Source of the DNA: Asticcacaulis solisilvae
GTDB lineage: Bacteria > Pseudomonadota > Alphaproteobacteria > Caulobacterales > Caulobacteraceae
NCBI RefSeq assembly: GCF_017875235.1
Contig: NZ_JAGGMI010000006.1
Span: 186,001-250,000 of the forward strand
Direction of reading: 5' to 3'
Length of the DNA stretch: 64,000 nucleotides
In this document: piece by piece, positions 9,304 through 18,270 of the stretch
Layout of the letters: every line of letters begins with the position of its first letter
Numbering within the stretch: the stretch's first letter is position 1
The notes under the pieces: model-generated
What the model saw: the letters and a program-made list of their open reading frames with translations, nothing else
What the model was told of the DNA's origin: nothing
Database searches by the model: none
Program-made: the position numbers and the translations under genes

Positions 9304-9732
9304 TTAATCGCTGACTATTCCGTCGAGATAGTCGCGCAGACGCGCCTTCAGATGCGGGATCGCCTCAGGGTGATCGAGGAAGTCGGCAACCGCCATGACC
9401 TGCCAGTACTGACCTTCGTCACCGAAGCGGACATCGCCGAAACCATCGGGAAGCTGTGCGACAAAGAAGTAGAAGGGCAGGCCTTCGGGGTTGTGCCCCA
9501 GATAGCGCTTTTCCCAGACGATACGGCCGTGCGGGATACGGACGCCGAACTCTTCCTCGGTCTCGCGCAACGCGCATTCCAACGGCGTTTCATTGTCCTC
9601 GCGGCCGCCGCCTGGCAAATCCCACATGGCCGGAAATGGAATGTCCGGCTTGTCGTCGCGCAGATAGGCCAAGAGGGCATTGTCATGGATCACGGCGATC
9701 TTGGCGCCCCTGAAATCCTCGTCCGGTATCAT
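9304..9732 (-). CDS. NUDIX hydrolase
   Basis: A 142-residue protein with a complete Nudix box (G-x5-E-x7-REUXEEXGU) read as GGREDNETPLECALRETEEEFGV near residues 43-66. Such enzymes cleave nucleoside diphosphates linked to another moiety; the substrate cannot be told from the sequence. The flanking strands (AKIAVIHDNALLAYLRDD, RYLGHNPEGLPFYFFVAQL) complete the fold. ATG 9732 begins the protein, and the infB terminator lies just upstream. Confidence 0.93.
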   Translation of the reverse strand: MIPDEDFRGAKIAVIHDNALLAYLRDDKPDIPFPAMWDLPGGGREDNETPLECALRETEEEFGVRIPHGRIVWEKRYLGHNPEGLPFYFFVAQLPDGFGDVRFGDEGQYWQVMAVADFLDHPEAIPHLKARLRDYLDGIVSD

Positions 9733-9744
9733 TGCGTAGCCCTA

Positions 9745-9777
9745 AAAAGCATTCGGCCCGGGATAACCCGGGCCGAA
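9745..9777 (-). terminator. Intrinsic terminator of infB
   Basis: A perfect 11-bp stem, TTCGGCCCGGG/CCCGGGCCGAA, with an ATAA loop is followed on the minus strand by TGCTTTTTAGG. It lies 13 bases past the infB stop and ends the rimP-nusA-ylxR-infB transcript. Confidence 0.9.
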
Positions 9778-9790
9778 AACTCTGCAAATT

Positions 9791-12700
9791 TTACAGCGTG
9801 CGTTTGATCTCTTCGACTGTGAAGCACTCGATAAAGTCGCCGGGCTTGAGGTCCTGGAAGCCATTGAACGCCATACCGCATTCCTGGCCCACAACCACCG
9901 AGTTGACCTCGTCCTTGAAGCGCTTGAGCGTCGATAGGACGCCCATTTCCTGGATGACGACGTTGTCGCGCAGGATACGGACGCGAGCGCCCTTTTCCAC
10001 GCGGCCTTCGGTGACACGGCAGCCGGCGACCTTGCCGACCTTGGTGATGTCGAAGACTTCCAGCACTTCGGCATTGCCGAGGAAGGTTTCGCGCTGGATC
10101 GGCGCCAGCATGCCGGACAGCACGCCCTTGATGTCGTCGATCAGGTCATAGATGATCGCGTAGTAGCGGATTTCCACGCCTTCGCGTTCGGCCAGGTCAC
10201 GCGCCTGCTTGGAGGCGCGGACGTTGAAGCCGATGATCGGCGAGTTGGAACCCTTGGCCAGCTGGACGTCGGACTCGGTGATGGCGCCGGCGCCCGAGTG
10301 AATGATCCGTGCACGGACCTCCTCGTTGCCGACCTTCTCCAGCGAGCCGATGATGGCTTCGGCCGAGCCTTGCACGTCCGCCTTGATGATGAGCTGAAGC
10401 TCCTTGACCTTCTTGTCGGCCAGCTTCGACATCATGTCGGTCAGCGATACAGCGCCCACGGGAGCCAGGGTCTTTTCGCGGCGGACGCGTTCGCGATAAT
10501 CGGTAATTTCGCGGGCACGCGCCTCGTTTTCGACCACGGCGAAGGCGTCACCAGGGCTCGGGGCTTCGTCGAGGCCCAGGATTTCCACGGGTTCCGACGG
10601 ACCGGCTTCCGGAAGCTGTTCGTTGCGCTCGTTGATCAGCGCGCGGACACGGCCGAAGCTGGAGCCAGCAACAACAATATCGCCGCGCTTCAGCGTACCG
10701 CGCTTGACCAGGACGGTCGCCACCGGACCACGGCCCTTGTCGAGCTTGGCTTCGATGACCACGCCTTCGGCGGTACGGTCCGGATTGGCGCGCAGGTCGA
10801 GGACTTCCGATTGGAGCAGGATGGCCTCGATCAGGCTGTCCAGGCCCTGGCCAGTCTTGGCCGAGACCTCGACGACCTGGGTTTCACCGCCCAGCGATTC
10901 CACGACGATTTCGTGCTGCAGAAGCTCATTGATGATGTTCTGCGGCTTGGCGCCGGGCTTGTCGATCTTGTTGACGGCGACGATGATCGGCGTCTTGGCG
11001 GCGCGGGCGTGGTTGATGGCTTCGACCGTCTGCGGCATGACGCCGTCATCGGCGGCCACGACCAGCACGACGATGTCGGTGACATTGGCGCCGCGGGCGC
11101 GCATGGCCGAGAAGGCGGCGTGGCCCGGCGTGTCGAGGAAGGTGACCTTTTCGCCCGACGGCACGCGGACCTGGTAGGCGCCGATGTGCTGGGTGATGCC
11201 ACCCGCTTCGCCGGCCGCCGTGTCGGTCTTGCGCAGGGCGTCAAGCAGCGAGGTCTTGCCGTGGTCGACGTGACCCATGACGGCCACGACCGGCGGACGC
11301 GGCACGGTATCGCCTTCGTCGTCGGCGGCCGAGATAAAGCCTTCTTCGACGTCGGATTCCGACACGCGCTTGACGGTGTGGCCGAATTCCGAAGCCACCA
11401 GTTCGGCGGTGTCGGTATCGATCACGTCGTTGATCTTCAGCATCATGCCCTGCTTCATCAGCATCTTGATGATGTCGACGGCGCGGACGGCCATACGGTT
11501 GGACAGTTCCTGGACCGTGATGACGTCGGGGATGACAACTTCGCGCGAGACGCGGGCCTGTTCGACCTGGCTGCCCTTGCGCTTTTCACGTTCACGTTCA
11601 CGCGCCCGGCGGACCGAGGCCAGCGAACGCATGCGGTCGGCGGCGCCCTCGTCGTCTCCGACCACGGCTTGCAGGGTTAGGCGGCCTTCGCGGCGCTTGG
11701 GTTCGCCACGCGTCTGCGACACAGCCTTGACCGGTGCGCCGGCCTTGCTGCGCGAGCCGGCGGGACCGCGGCCACCGCGATCGTCGTCGTCACGGGTCGT
11801 CTTGACGGGACCGGCCGTGCCACGGCTGGAACGGATACGATCAACCTCAGGGGTCGCCGGCGCATTGGCGGATACACCGCCACCACCCATACGGGGCGGG
11901 CGAGGGGAATTGGCGCTGTAACGGACGGTTTCGCTGCGCTCACCGCCTTCGCGGGGCGGACGCGGCGCATTGGGGTCGCGTGGCGTGTAGGGACGGTTCG
12001 GATCACGCGGCGGACGCGGTGCATTCGGATCGCGCGGTGTGTAAGGGCGGTTCGGATCACGCGGCGGACGGCTGTCGCTGCGGGGGCCGTCGCGATTGCC
12101 ATCGCGGGGCGGATAGGACGGGCGGCCATCACTGCGTTGACCATCACGGGCGGGTTGACCGTCGCGCGGACGGAAATCCGAACGCTGGCCGTCGCGTTGA
12201 CCCTCACGCTGTCCATCGCGGGGCGGATAGGACGGGCGACCCTCACTGCGTTGACCATCGCGCTGACCGTCACGCGCCTGGTAACCTTCGCGCGGGGCGC
12301 GCTGGTCATAACGCGGTGCACGTTCGTTGCGGAATTGCGGCGGGTTGTCGCGTTGCGGCGCCGCTTCACGCGCCTGAGGCACTGCCGGTGCGGCTTGAGG
12401 CGCCGGTTGCGGAGCCGCAGCCTGCGGCGCGGGCGCGGTTTCGACGACCGGCTTCGGCGCTTCGGCTACAGGCTCGGGGCGGGCAGCGGCTTGCGCGGCG
12501 GCGGCTTGCGCCGCGGCACGCGCGGCAGCGGCCTGGGCTTCAGCATCGCGGCGCTGCTGTTCAGCCAGGGCGGCCTGGATGGCGCGCTGGCGGGCATCCT
12601 GCTCTTCCTGGCGCAAGCCGCCGGGACCCGACGGACGCTGCTGTTGCGGCGCGGACGATTGCGGACGCGGCGCATTCGGCGCAGCCGGGGCGGGGCGGGC

Positions 12701-12925
12701 CAGATTGGTGTCGTGCGACGGGCGGGCGGGTGCGCCCGGAGCGCCCGCCGGCGGCGTGCCGATGCGGCGCTTGGTTTCGACCACCACCGTCTTCGACCGG
12801 CCGTGGCTGAAGCTCTGCTTCACGGTGCCCGTCGAAACATTGCCGCCCACGCGCGGCTTCAGAGTGAGCGGGGTGCGGCCCTCGCGGTTCTGGTCGTTGG
12901 TCTTGTCGTCTTTAGTGTCGCTCAT
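9791..12925 (-). CDS. infB: Translation initiation factor IF-2
   Basis: At 1044 residues this is a long alphaproteobacterial IF-2, the GTPase that places initiator tRNA on the 30S subunit. The G domain shows G1 [15 protein letters not shown]3 DTPGHAAF and G4 NKID, followed by the beta-barrel domain II and the C-terminal domains. The first 450 residues are low complexity: an Ala/Gln-rich stretch, then RDGQR and [18 protein letters not shown] units, the latter in tandem (about 11957-12062). ATG 12925 ([11 protein letters not shown]) was chosen over an upstream TTG. Confidence 0.98.
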   Translation of the reverse strand: MSDTKDDKTNDQNREGRTPLTLKPRVGGNVSTGTVKQSFSHGRSKTVVVETKRRIGTPPAGAPGAPARPSHDTNLARPAPAAPNAPRPQSSAPQQQRPSGPGGLRQEEQDARQRAIQAALAEQQRRDAEAQAAAARAAAQAAAAQAAARPEPVAEAPKPVVETAPAPQAAAPQPAPQAAPAVPQAREAAPQRDNPPQFRNERAPRYDQRAPREGYQARDGQRDGQRSEGRPSYPPRDGQREGQRDGQRSDFRPRDGQPARDGQRSDGRPSYPPRDGNRDGPRSDSRPPRDPNRPYTPRDPNAPRPPRDPNRPYTPRDPNAPRPPREGGERSETVRYSANSPRPPRMGGGGVSANAPATPEVDRIRSSRGTAGPVKTTRDDDDRGGRGPAGSRSKAGAPVKAVSQTRGEPKRREGRLTLQAVVGDDEGAADRMRSLASVRRAREREREKRKGSQVEQARVSREVVIPDVITVQELSNRMAVRAVDIIKMLMKQGMMLKINDVIDTDTAELVASEFGHTVKRVSESDVEEGFISAADDEGDTVPRPPVVAVMGHVDHGKTSLLDALRKTDTAAGEAGGITQHIGAYQVRVPSGEKVTFLDTPGHAAFSAMRARGANVTDIVVLVVAADDGVMPQTVEAINHARAAKTPIIVAVNKIDKPGAKPQNIINELLQHEIVVESLGGETQVVEVSAKTGQGLDSLIEAILLQSEVLDLRANPDRTAEGVVIEAKLDKGRGPVATVLVKRGTLKRGDIVVAGSSFGRVRALINERNEQLPEAGPSEPVEILGLDEAPSPGDAFAVVENEARAREITDYRERVRREKTLAPVGAVSLTDMMSKLADKKVKELQLIIKADVQGSAEAIIGSLEKVGNEEVRARIIHSGAGAITESDVQLAKGSNSPIIGFNVRASKQARDLAEREGVEIRYYAIIYDLIDDIKGVLSGMLAPIQRETFLGNAEVLEVFDITKVGKVAGCRVTEGRVEKGARVRILRDNVVIQEMGVLSTLKRFKDEVNSVVVGQECGMAFNGFQDLKPGDFIECFTVEEIKRTL

Positions 12926-13057
12926 GCGGCTTGCTTTACTTAACCCTTGCGAAGTCCGCCAGATGCGAACCTTCCGATTTGACAAATATTTCGTAGATTT
13001 TTCACTGGCCGGTCTTTTTTGCCGAACCTTGAAAATGTCTAAAGCTCGTGGACGCCG

Positions 13058-13798
13058 TCACCCGTCCGGTCCGCCAGGCCCCTCCCACGCAACGGGAACC
13101 AGGGGCTCAAATCCGGACAGCCGCTTCATCTCCGAGGACCAGCGTTCCATGCGCCGCCCCGGCAGGAGTGCAACGTGTATGGCATTTTCCAGCCCTAAAG
13201 CCAAACTCAAATCCGAGTTGTCGAAACAACCGCAGATTTTCGCCTTGCCTTGCGCCGCCCGATTGGCCGCCAGGATGCGGTTGCGGCCATCGGCCGAACC
13301 GTCCGTCGCCTCAACCAGCCAGGCGAGTTTGCCCGCCTTTACGTTGCCGAGAATTTTTTCATACCCGCTGATCAGGAGGCCTTCGCGGCGCGCCAGTCCC
13401 AGCAGGTCCAGGCAGCGGCGGCGCAGGAGGCCATGCACCTGATCGACCAGGCCGGGATCGGCCTTGACCTGACGCTTTGCCGCTTTCGAGAATATGTTCC
13501 TGCGGAGCGCGATTTCAAGACCCCCGCGTTCGGATCGGAGCCAGATTCCGCGCCCGGGCAGCTTATGCGACACGTCAGGCACAAGAATGCCGTCCGGCGA
13601 GACAACGAAACGGATCATGCTGCCCGTATCAAGGCTTTCACCGGACGCGACATCGCGCCGCTGGACCGGCAACCGGCCCGACGGCGTTTCACACAGGATG
13701 CCGGTCTCCGCTGTCTCTTCTTCAGTAAGAATTGGAGAAGCGGAGGTGGCGTCGGTTTCGGTTAGCGGCGCGGCCTCATTGTTCTGCTGTGGCGACAT
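13058..13798 (-). CDS. ylxR: YlxR (DUF448) / L7Ae-like RNA-binding protein
   Basis: A 246-residue two-part protein. After a 30-residue acidic leader comes the DUF448 fold (RRDVASGESL, MIRFVVSPDGILVPDVSHKLPGRGIWL), then an L7Ae-like half (LGLARREGLLISGYEKILGNVKAGKLAWLVEATD). Proteins of this kind sit between nusA and infB in many bacteria and are thought to bind RNA during ribosome maturation. The usual Cys of the RRCxxSGE segment is Asp here. ATG 13798 is supported by AGGAGG seven bases upstream and overlaps the end of nusA by 23 bp. Confidence 0.93.
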   Translation of the reverse strand: MSPQQNNEAAPLTETDATSASPILTEEETAETGILCETPSGRLPVQRRDVASGESLDTGSMIRFVVSPDGILVPDVSHKLPGRGIWLRSERGGLEIALRRNIFSKAAKRQVKADPGLVDQVHGLLRRRCLDLLGLARREGLLISGYEKILGNVKAGKLAWLVEATDGSADGRNRILAANRAAQGKAKICGCFDNSDLSLALGLENAIHVALLPGRRMERWSSEMKRLSGFEPLVPVAWEGPGGPDG

Positions 13799-15413
13799 CA
13801 GCGCCCTCCTCAGCAAAATCGCCTTCGGCCGCTTCGTCTTCTTCAGCCGCCGGCGCGTCGATCCAACCCAGCGCGATGCGGGCGTTAAGGATCAGGTTTT
13901 CGGCATCCTGAACCGACAGGTTGAAGCTTTCGAGCGCACCCGGAATGCGGACGCGTTCGCCATCGCGCTGCTCGAAGCCGCCACGGACTTCGTCGGTGGC
14001 CAGATCCGCCACGTCCTCGACCGACTTGACGCCGGCTTCGCCCAAAGCCACGGCCCAGGCCAGAGTCACGCCCGGCAGGCTCAGGACATCGTCCTCGACG
14101 CCCAGCTCGCGGCGCTTGGCGTCCTGCTCGGCGGCTTCCTTTTCCAGGAAGTCGCGCGCACGGGCCTGCAGCTCCTGGGCGGTGTCTTCGTCGAAGCCTT
14201 CGATGGCGGCGATTTCGTTCTCGTCGACATAGGCCAGGTCCTCGACCGAGGTAAAGCCTTCGGTGACCAGCAGCTGGGCGATGACTTCATCGACGTCGAG
14301 TGCTTCCTGGAACAGGGCGGTGCGTTCGGCGAATTCCTTCTGGCGGCGCTCGGAGTCCTGCGCTTCGGTGATGATGTCGACCTGCCAGCCGGTCAGCTGC
14401 GAGGCCAGGCGGACGTTCTGGCCGCGGCGGCCGATGGCCAGCGACAGCTGTTCGTCCGGCACTACGACTTCGACGCGGTCTTCTTCTTCGTCAAGCACGA
14501 CCTTCGACACTTCGGCCGGGGCCAGGGCGTTGACGATGAAGGTGGCTTCGTCCGGCGACCACTGGATGATGTCGATCTTTTCGCCCTGCATTTCGGCGAC
14601 GACCGCCTGGACGCGCGAACCGCGCATACCGACGCAGGCCCCGACCGGGTCGATCGAGCTGTCGTTGGACAGGACGGCCATCTTGGCGCGCGACCCCGGG
14701 TCGCGGGCCACCGACTTGATTTCGATGACGCCGTCGTAGATTTCCGGCACTTCCTGCGCGAACAGCTTGGCCATGAAGCCGCCATGAGCGCGGCTCAGCA
14801 TGATCTGCGGACCCTTGGTTTCGCGGCGGACATCGTAGATGTAGGCGCGGATGCGGTCGTTGACCTGGAAGGCTTCGCGCGGGATCGACTGATCGCGGCG
14901 CATGATGCCTTCGCCACGGCCGAGATCGACGATGACATTGCCATATTCGACACGGCGCACCGTGCCGTTGACGATTTCGCCGACGCGGTCCTTGAACTCG
15001 TCGTACTGGCGCTCGCGCTCGGCTTCGCGAACCTTGTGCGTCACGACCTGGCGGGCCATCTGCGTCTGGACGCGGCCCAGCTCGAACGGCGGCAGGGTCT
15101 CGACATATTCCTTGCCGACAAAGGCTTCCTTGTCGCCGCGCAGCGCTTCGGTCAGCGAGCGCTGGGCGTATTCGTTTTCGAGTTCTTCATCGTTCACGAC
15201 GGTGACGTGACGCGTGATCGTCATTTCACCCGAACGGGCATCGATGTGGACGCGGATGTCGTGGTCGGCGCCGTAACGGTTGCGCGCGGCCTTCTGGATC
15301 GCTTCCTCGATGGAGGCGATGACCACGGTCTTGTCGATCGACTTTTCACGCGCGACGGCCTCTGCGATCTGCAGCAGTTCCTGGCGGTTGGCGCTAATCC
15401 CGGTGAAGCTCAT
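13776..15413 (-). CDS. nusA: Transcription termination/antitermination factor NusA
   Basis: A 545-residue NusA. The RNA-polymerase-binding N-terminal domain (1-125) precedes an S1 domain (about 135-200; [18 protein letters not shown]), two KH domains (about 230-350; [19 protein letters not shown] and [17 protein letters not shown]) and C-terminal helix-hairpin-helix repeats ([31 protein letters not shown]). It ends in a short acidic tail. NusA modulates pausing, termination and rRNA antitermination. The start overlaps the rimP stop by 4 bp (ATGA), so the two are translationally coupled. Confidence 0.98.
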   Translation of the reverse strand: MSFTGISANRQELLQIAEAVAREKSIDKTVVIASIEEAIQKAARNRYGADHDIRVHIDARSGEMTITRHVTVVNDEELENEYAQRSLTEALRGDKEAFVGKEYVETLPPFELGRVQTQMARQVVTHKVREAERERQYDEFKDRVGEIVNGTVRRVEYGNVIVDLGRGEGIMRRDQSIPREAFQVNDRIRAYIYDVRRETKGPQIMLSRAHGGFMAKLFAQEVPEIYDGVIEIKSVARDPGSRAKMAVLSNDSSIDPVGACVGMRGSRVQAVVAEMQGEKIDIIQWSPDEATFIVNALAPAEVSKVVLDEEEDRVEVVVPDEQLSLAIGRRGQNVRLASQLTGWQVDIITEAQDSERRQKEFAERTALFQEALDVDEVIAQLLVTEGFTSVEDLAYVDENEIAAIEGFDEDTAQELQARARDFLEKEAAEQDAKRRELGVEDDVLSLPGVTLAWAVALGEAGVKSVEDVADLATDEVRGGFEQRDGERVRIPGALESFNLSVQDAENLILNARIALGWIDAPAAEEDEAAEGDFAEEGADVATAEQ

Positions 15414-16051
15414 CGGTGGGTGTCCTCTTCCTCTTCGTCGTCGTTTGCGGCGTCATCGTCTTCGAAGTCTTCATCATCATCGAAGGCGTCGTCGCCGAAA
15501 TCCTCTTCGTCCTCGTCTTCCAGATCGCCTTGAGCGGCGCGCTTTTCCGCGCCCTTCTTCATCAGCTCATCGGTAAGAACCAGCTTGGCGTCGATGATCC
15601 AGGCAAAGGGGATCATCGCCGTGTCTTCGTCGCCTTCCAGATTGATCGCGACGTGATCGTCCTCGATGCCGGCCAGAACGCCGCGGAAGCGCTTGCGGCC
15701 TTCGGCCAGGCGGTCGAGTTCGAGGCGGGCCTCATAGCCCTCATAGGTCTCGAAGTCCTCGAGGCGGGTCAGCGGCCGGTCGATGCCGGGCGACGAGACT
15801 TCGAGGATATATTCACCCGAGATCGGATCGCTCTCGTCGATATAGGCCGAGATTGCGCGCGACAGGCGGGCACATTCATTGACATTGATATCGCCGTCGC
15901 GCTTGCGCTCGGCCATGATTTGCAGACGGCGTGCCCCACCCGGCTTGTTCGAACCCATCAGGCGAATACGCACGATGTTCAGCCCCAGCGTCTCGGCGAT
16001 GGGGTCGAAAATCTCGATCAGCTTGCGGTCTTCAGTGGTCTTGGCGCGCAC
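15410..16051 (-). CDS. rimP: Ribosome maturation factor RimP with acidic tail
   Basis: RimP helps assemble the 30S subunit. The core spans about residues 1-165 ([55 protein letters not shown]). The last 40 residues are almost all Asp and Glu ([10 protein letters not shown]...[10 protein letters not shown]), making the protein 213 residues against about 150-180 for most relatives. I chose GTG 16051 because longer in-frame starts would put the terminator hairpin at 16081-16103 inside the coding region. It is the first gene of rimP-nusA-ylxR-infB. Confidence 0.93.
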   Translation of the reverse strand: MRAKTTEDRKLIEIFDPIAETLGLNIVRIRLMGSNKPGGARRLQIMAERKRDGDINVNECARLSRAISAYIDESDPISGEYILEVSSPGIDRPLTRLEDFETYEGYEARLELDRLAEGRKRFRGVLAGIEDDHVAINLEGDEDTAMIPFAWIIDAKLVLTDELMKKGAEKRAAQGDLEDEDEEDFGDDAFDDDEDFEDDDAANDDEEEEDTHR

Positions 16052-16070
16052 GGTAGAGGTCTGTTCAGGT

Positions 16071-16103
16071 AACAAAAAAGCGGCGGTCCCGTCCGGGCCG
16101 CCG
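16071..16103 (-). terminator. Terminator/attenuator upstream of rimP
   Basis: On the minus strand a GC-rich hairpin (CGGCGG..CCC paired with GGGCCGCCG, 16081-16103) is followed by CTTTTTTGTT. It lies between the preceding membrane gene and rimP, only 20 bases before the chosen rimP start. Either it ends the upstream gene, or it is a leader attenuator of the rimP-nusA operon; in enterics that operon is autoregulated by NusA-dependent termination in its leader. Confidence 0.75.
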
Positions 16104-16132
16104 CCGAAGCCTTTCGGCAATCGGACGATGTG

Positions 16133-16148
16133 AGGCCTATATAGGCCT
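16133..16148. promoter_or_regulatory. 16-bp perfect palindrome in rimP upstream region
   Basis: AGGCCTATATAGGCCT reads the same on both strands and contains a TATATAG -10-like core. It lies between the membrane gene and the terminator before rimP and may be a promoter with an overlapping operator. Confidence 0.4.
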
Positions 16149-16182
16149 ATCCTGTCGGAATGCCAAGCCTAATCTGACAGGG

Positions 16183-16878
16183 TCAGTTTTGGGAAGTCGC
16201 GGCATCCGCCTCCGGCTGGGCCGTCTCTGCCGCCACCGGCGCGGATTCTTCCGGAGCAAGATAATAGGTGGGCTCTCCGCCAAAGGCTTCGACATAGGGC
16301 TCGGCGATCGTCACCGGATAGAGCCGGCCGGAATACATCATCAGGATCAGGTAAGTGACATAGGCGCCGATGCCGACCGCCACGACCAGGCACGCCCAGG
16401 CCAGGCGAATATTGCTCTTTTTGAAGATGTCGTAGCAGATGCAGCCGATATGGGTGAAGATTGCCATGATCGCCAGGCCGTAATAGGGCAGGAAGAAATA
16501 GACCCACGGCTTGGTCAGGGTAACGGCGGCAAAGTCGAAATTGGTGTCGAGATTGAACACCAGCCGCCCCATGAACACACCGCCGACATGGACGACGATG
16601 AAAAAGGCCATGTAGGCGCCGGACGCCGCCTGAAGCTGGTGGATGAAGTCCTTCTTCCTGGCCCAGATTTCCCGCGCCAGGGCGATGCCGGTGATGATCT
16701 GGATGACGAAGGCCATCAAGAGGACCAGCTCGACGATCGGATGGCGATAGACCAGGCGCGCCGCTTCCAGGAACTGCTGATGCGCGCCCTGCCCTTGCAG
16801 GCCAACCAGATGGTTGGCGAAATGCAGGCAGATAAAGGCGAAGATAAATCCCGCCGAAACCTTGTGCAGCCGCTCCAT
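16183..16878 (-). CDS. Putative haem-binding multi-pass membrane protein, family not recognised
   Basis: A 231-residue protein with about five hydrophobic segments (near 10-25, 48-70, 85-110, 130-155 and 165-185). Several His residues sit in or beside these helices: LHKVSAG (H5), LHFANHL (H19, H23), FIVVHVGGVF and IFTHIGCICYD. This resembles di-haem membrane anchors such as succinate dehydrogenase cytochrome b or thiosulfate-reductase-type cytochromes, but I recognise no exact family. The C-terminal 35 residues are Ala/Glu/Pro-rich and probably cytoplasmic. ATG 16878 has a GGGGAG site. Confidence 0.6.
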   Translation of the reverse strand: MERLHKVSAGFIFAFICLHFANHLVGLQGQGAHQQFLEAARLVYRHPIVELVLLMAFVIQIITGIALAREIWARKKDFIHQLQAASGAYMAFFIVVHVGGVFMGRLVFNLDTNFDFAAVTLTKPWVYFFLPYYGLAIMAIFTHIGCICYDIFKKSNIRLAWACLVVAVGIGAYVTYLILMMYSGRLYPVTIAEPYVEAFGGEPTYYLAPEESAPVAAETAQPEADAATSQN

Positions 16879-16942
16879 CACCCACTCCCCCGAAAGCCAA
16901 TGGTTAACATGTCTTAATTTGACCGCCTTGGCTAGCTCCCTG

Positions 16943-17626
16943 TCAACGCTGGCGGCGGACGAAGTCTAGAAATACCGGTTTGCAGTCGCCCAGCCCCTTG
17001 GTCTCATAGCGCGTCGTCAAGTGATCCTCGGGCGGGATGGTCCAGTCTGCCTGGCTCTGCGCCGGCCAGTCAAAATCCGGACTGGCCAAAAAGCGCTCCA
17101 GCGTCCAGTCGGCGTAACCTGCCCAGTCGGTGGCGAAGCGCAAACGTCCGCCATCCTTCAGAAGACGCGCGAAGGCAGCGATGGTTTCCGGCTGGATCAG
17201 ACGGCGCTTGTTGTGGCGCGCCTTGTGCCACGGATCGGGAAACAGGATGAAGATGCGGTCGAGGCTGGCGTCGGGCAGCTTGTCCAGCAGGGGACGTGCG
17301 TCATCGCTCAGAATACGGACATTTTCCAGCCCCTGCTCCTCGATATGGCGCAGCGCCGAGCCGACGCCGTTGAGAAACGGCTCGCAACCGATCAGCGTCA
17401 CGCCAGGATTGCGCGCCGCCTGGCCGGCCAGATGCTCGCCGCCGCCAAAGCCGATTTCCAGCCACAGCGCGTCGGCCTTGAGAATGTCGGGCAGGCTGTC
17501 ACCGGTTACGGCGATCCGCGGCATAAGCGTGTCGAATAGTCCGGCCTGGCGCGGCTTCAGGGTGCGCGCCTTGATGCGGCCAAACGAGCGCAGCGGAGCA
17601 TTCAAAAAGGGATTGTCTTCGGTCAT
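16943..17626 (-). CDS. trmB: tRNA (guanine-N7)-methyltransferase
   Basis: A 227-residue TrmB, which methylates G46 of tRNA using S-adenosylmethionine. The SAM-binding GFGGGEHLA motif, LIGCEPFLNG, ILFPDPWHKARHNKRRLI (the family signature) and LRFATDWAGYADWTLERF are all present. The start ATG 17626 begins MTEDNPFLNAPLRSFGR. In many alphaproteobacteria trmB follows metK; here the upstream neighbour is the XRE regulator and no metK is seen. Confidence 0.96.
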   Translation of the reverse strand: MTEDNPFLNAPLRSFGRIKARTLKPRQAGLFDTLMPRIAVTGDSLPDILKADALWLEIGFGGGEHLAGQAARNPGVTLIGCEPFLNGVGSALRHIEEQGLENVRILSDDARPLLDKLPDASLDRIFILFPDPWHKARHNKRRLIQPETIAAFARLLKDGGRLRFATDWAGYADWTLERFLASPDFDWPAQSQADWTIPPEDHLTTRYETKGLGDCKPVFLDFVRRQR

Positions 17627-17691
17627 GCGGCGCTCTTAGATCGCATTCCGCCACGTGTGAAGCTGTTTTGTTCAGTATAGCGGACACGACG

Positions 17692-17720
17692 ACAGGTCCC
17701 GCGCAGTGCGCGGGACCTGT
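17692..17720. terminator. Perfect 13-bp hairpin 3' of the XRE gene
   Basis: ACAGGTCCCGCGC pairs perfectly with GCGCGGGACCTGT around an AGT loop. It lies 22 bases beyond the XRE gene stop. No U-tract follows, so it may stabilise the mRNA 3' end more than terminate on its own. Confidence 0.6.
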
Positions 17721-17741
17721 ACGATAAACCTCAGAGGCAGG

Positions 17742-18161
17742 TCAGTTTTCGTCGTCTTCCGCCAGGGCGCGAACCAGCTCAAGGACACGGCGGCGCAGTT
17801 TAGCGGATTTGATGCGGGGAAAGGCTTCCGCCAGTTCGATGCCTTCCGTGGTCATCAGGAAGCCATGGACAAATTGCTCCGATTCGGATTCGGAAAAGCC
17901 CTCGACGGCTTCCGTCTGGCCATAACCTTCAAAGAAATAGGCGACGGGCGCCTTCAGCGCGCGACCGATTTCATAGAGCTTCGAGGCGCTGATACGGTTG
18001 GAGCCACGCTCGTATTTCTGAACCTGCTGAAAGGTGAGATCGATGGTTTCAGCAAGACCTTCCTGACTCATTCCCAGAAATTTACGTCTCATCCTGACCC
18101 GGGCGCCAACATGCAAATCTACAGGGTTTGGGCCACGGTCCGTCTTTGAATTATCGTCCAA
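17742..18161 (-). CDS. XRE-family helix-turn-helix regulator
   Basis: A 139-residue protein with an N-terminal Cro/C1-type HTH (about 17-72: GARVRMRRKFLGMSQEGLAETIDLTFQQVQKYERGSNRISASKLYEI) and a C-terminal helical region. This type is widespread in alphaproteobacteria next to lnt and metK, and relatives regulate cell-cycle or stress genes; the target here is unknown. The only available start near the domain is TTG 18161, with GAGG upstream. A perfect 7-bp inverted repeat in the upstream gap may be its own operator. Confidence 0.85.
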   Translation of the reverse strand: MDDNSKTDRGPNPVDLHVGARVRMRRKFLGMSQEGLAETIDLTFQQVQKYERGSNRISASKLYEIGRALKAPVAYFFEGYGQTEAVEGFSESESEQFVHGFLMTTEGIELAEAFPRIKSAKLRRRVLELVRALAEDDEN

Positions 18162-18217
18162 CTTTGCCTCTACTTTTTTTTCATTGTTAGTTAATGCGCC
18201 AGCAAATCAACGTCGTA

Positions 18218-18240
18218 TGTTCTGAAAATCCAACAGAACA
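18218..18240. promoter_or_regulatory. Inverted repeat upstream of the XRE gene
   Basis: TGTTCTG (18218-18224) and CAGAACA (18234-18240) are a perfect inverted pair 9 bases apart, in the 109-bp gap between lnt and the XRE gene. Size and position fit a dimeric HTH operator. Confidence 0.4.
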
Positions 18241-18270
18241 CAGTCTGTGAAATCGTTTGCGCAAGTACGC

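Noticed and set aside
10298-11680. 460-codon open frame opposite infB
   Set aside because: Antisense shadow with no recognisable domain.
13494-15533. 679-codon open frame opposite nusA
   Set aside because: Antisense of a certain gene, low-complexity translation, no ribosome site.
16904-16917. TTAA-CATGTC-TTAA as a CtrA box upstream of the membrane gene
   Set aside because: The spacer is six bases, not the seven needed for a full CtrA site.
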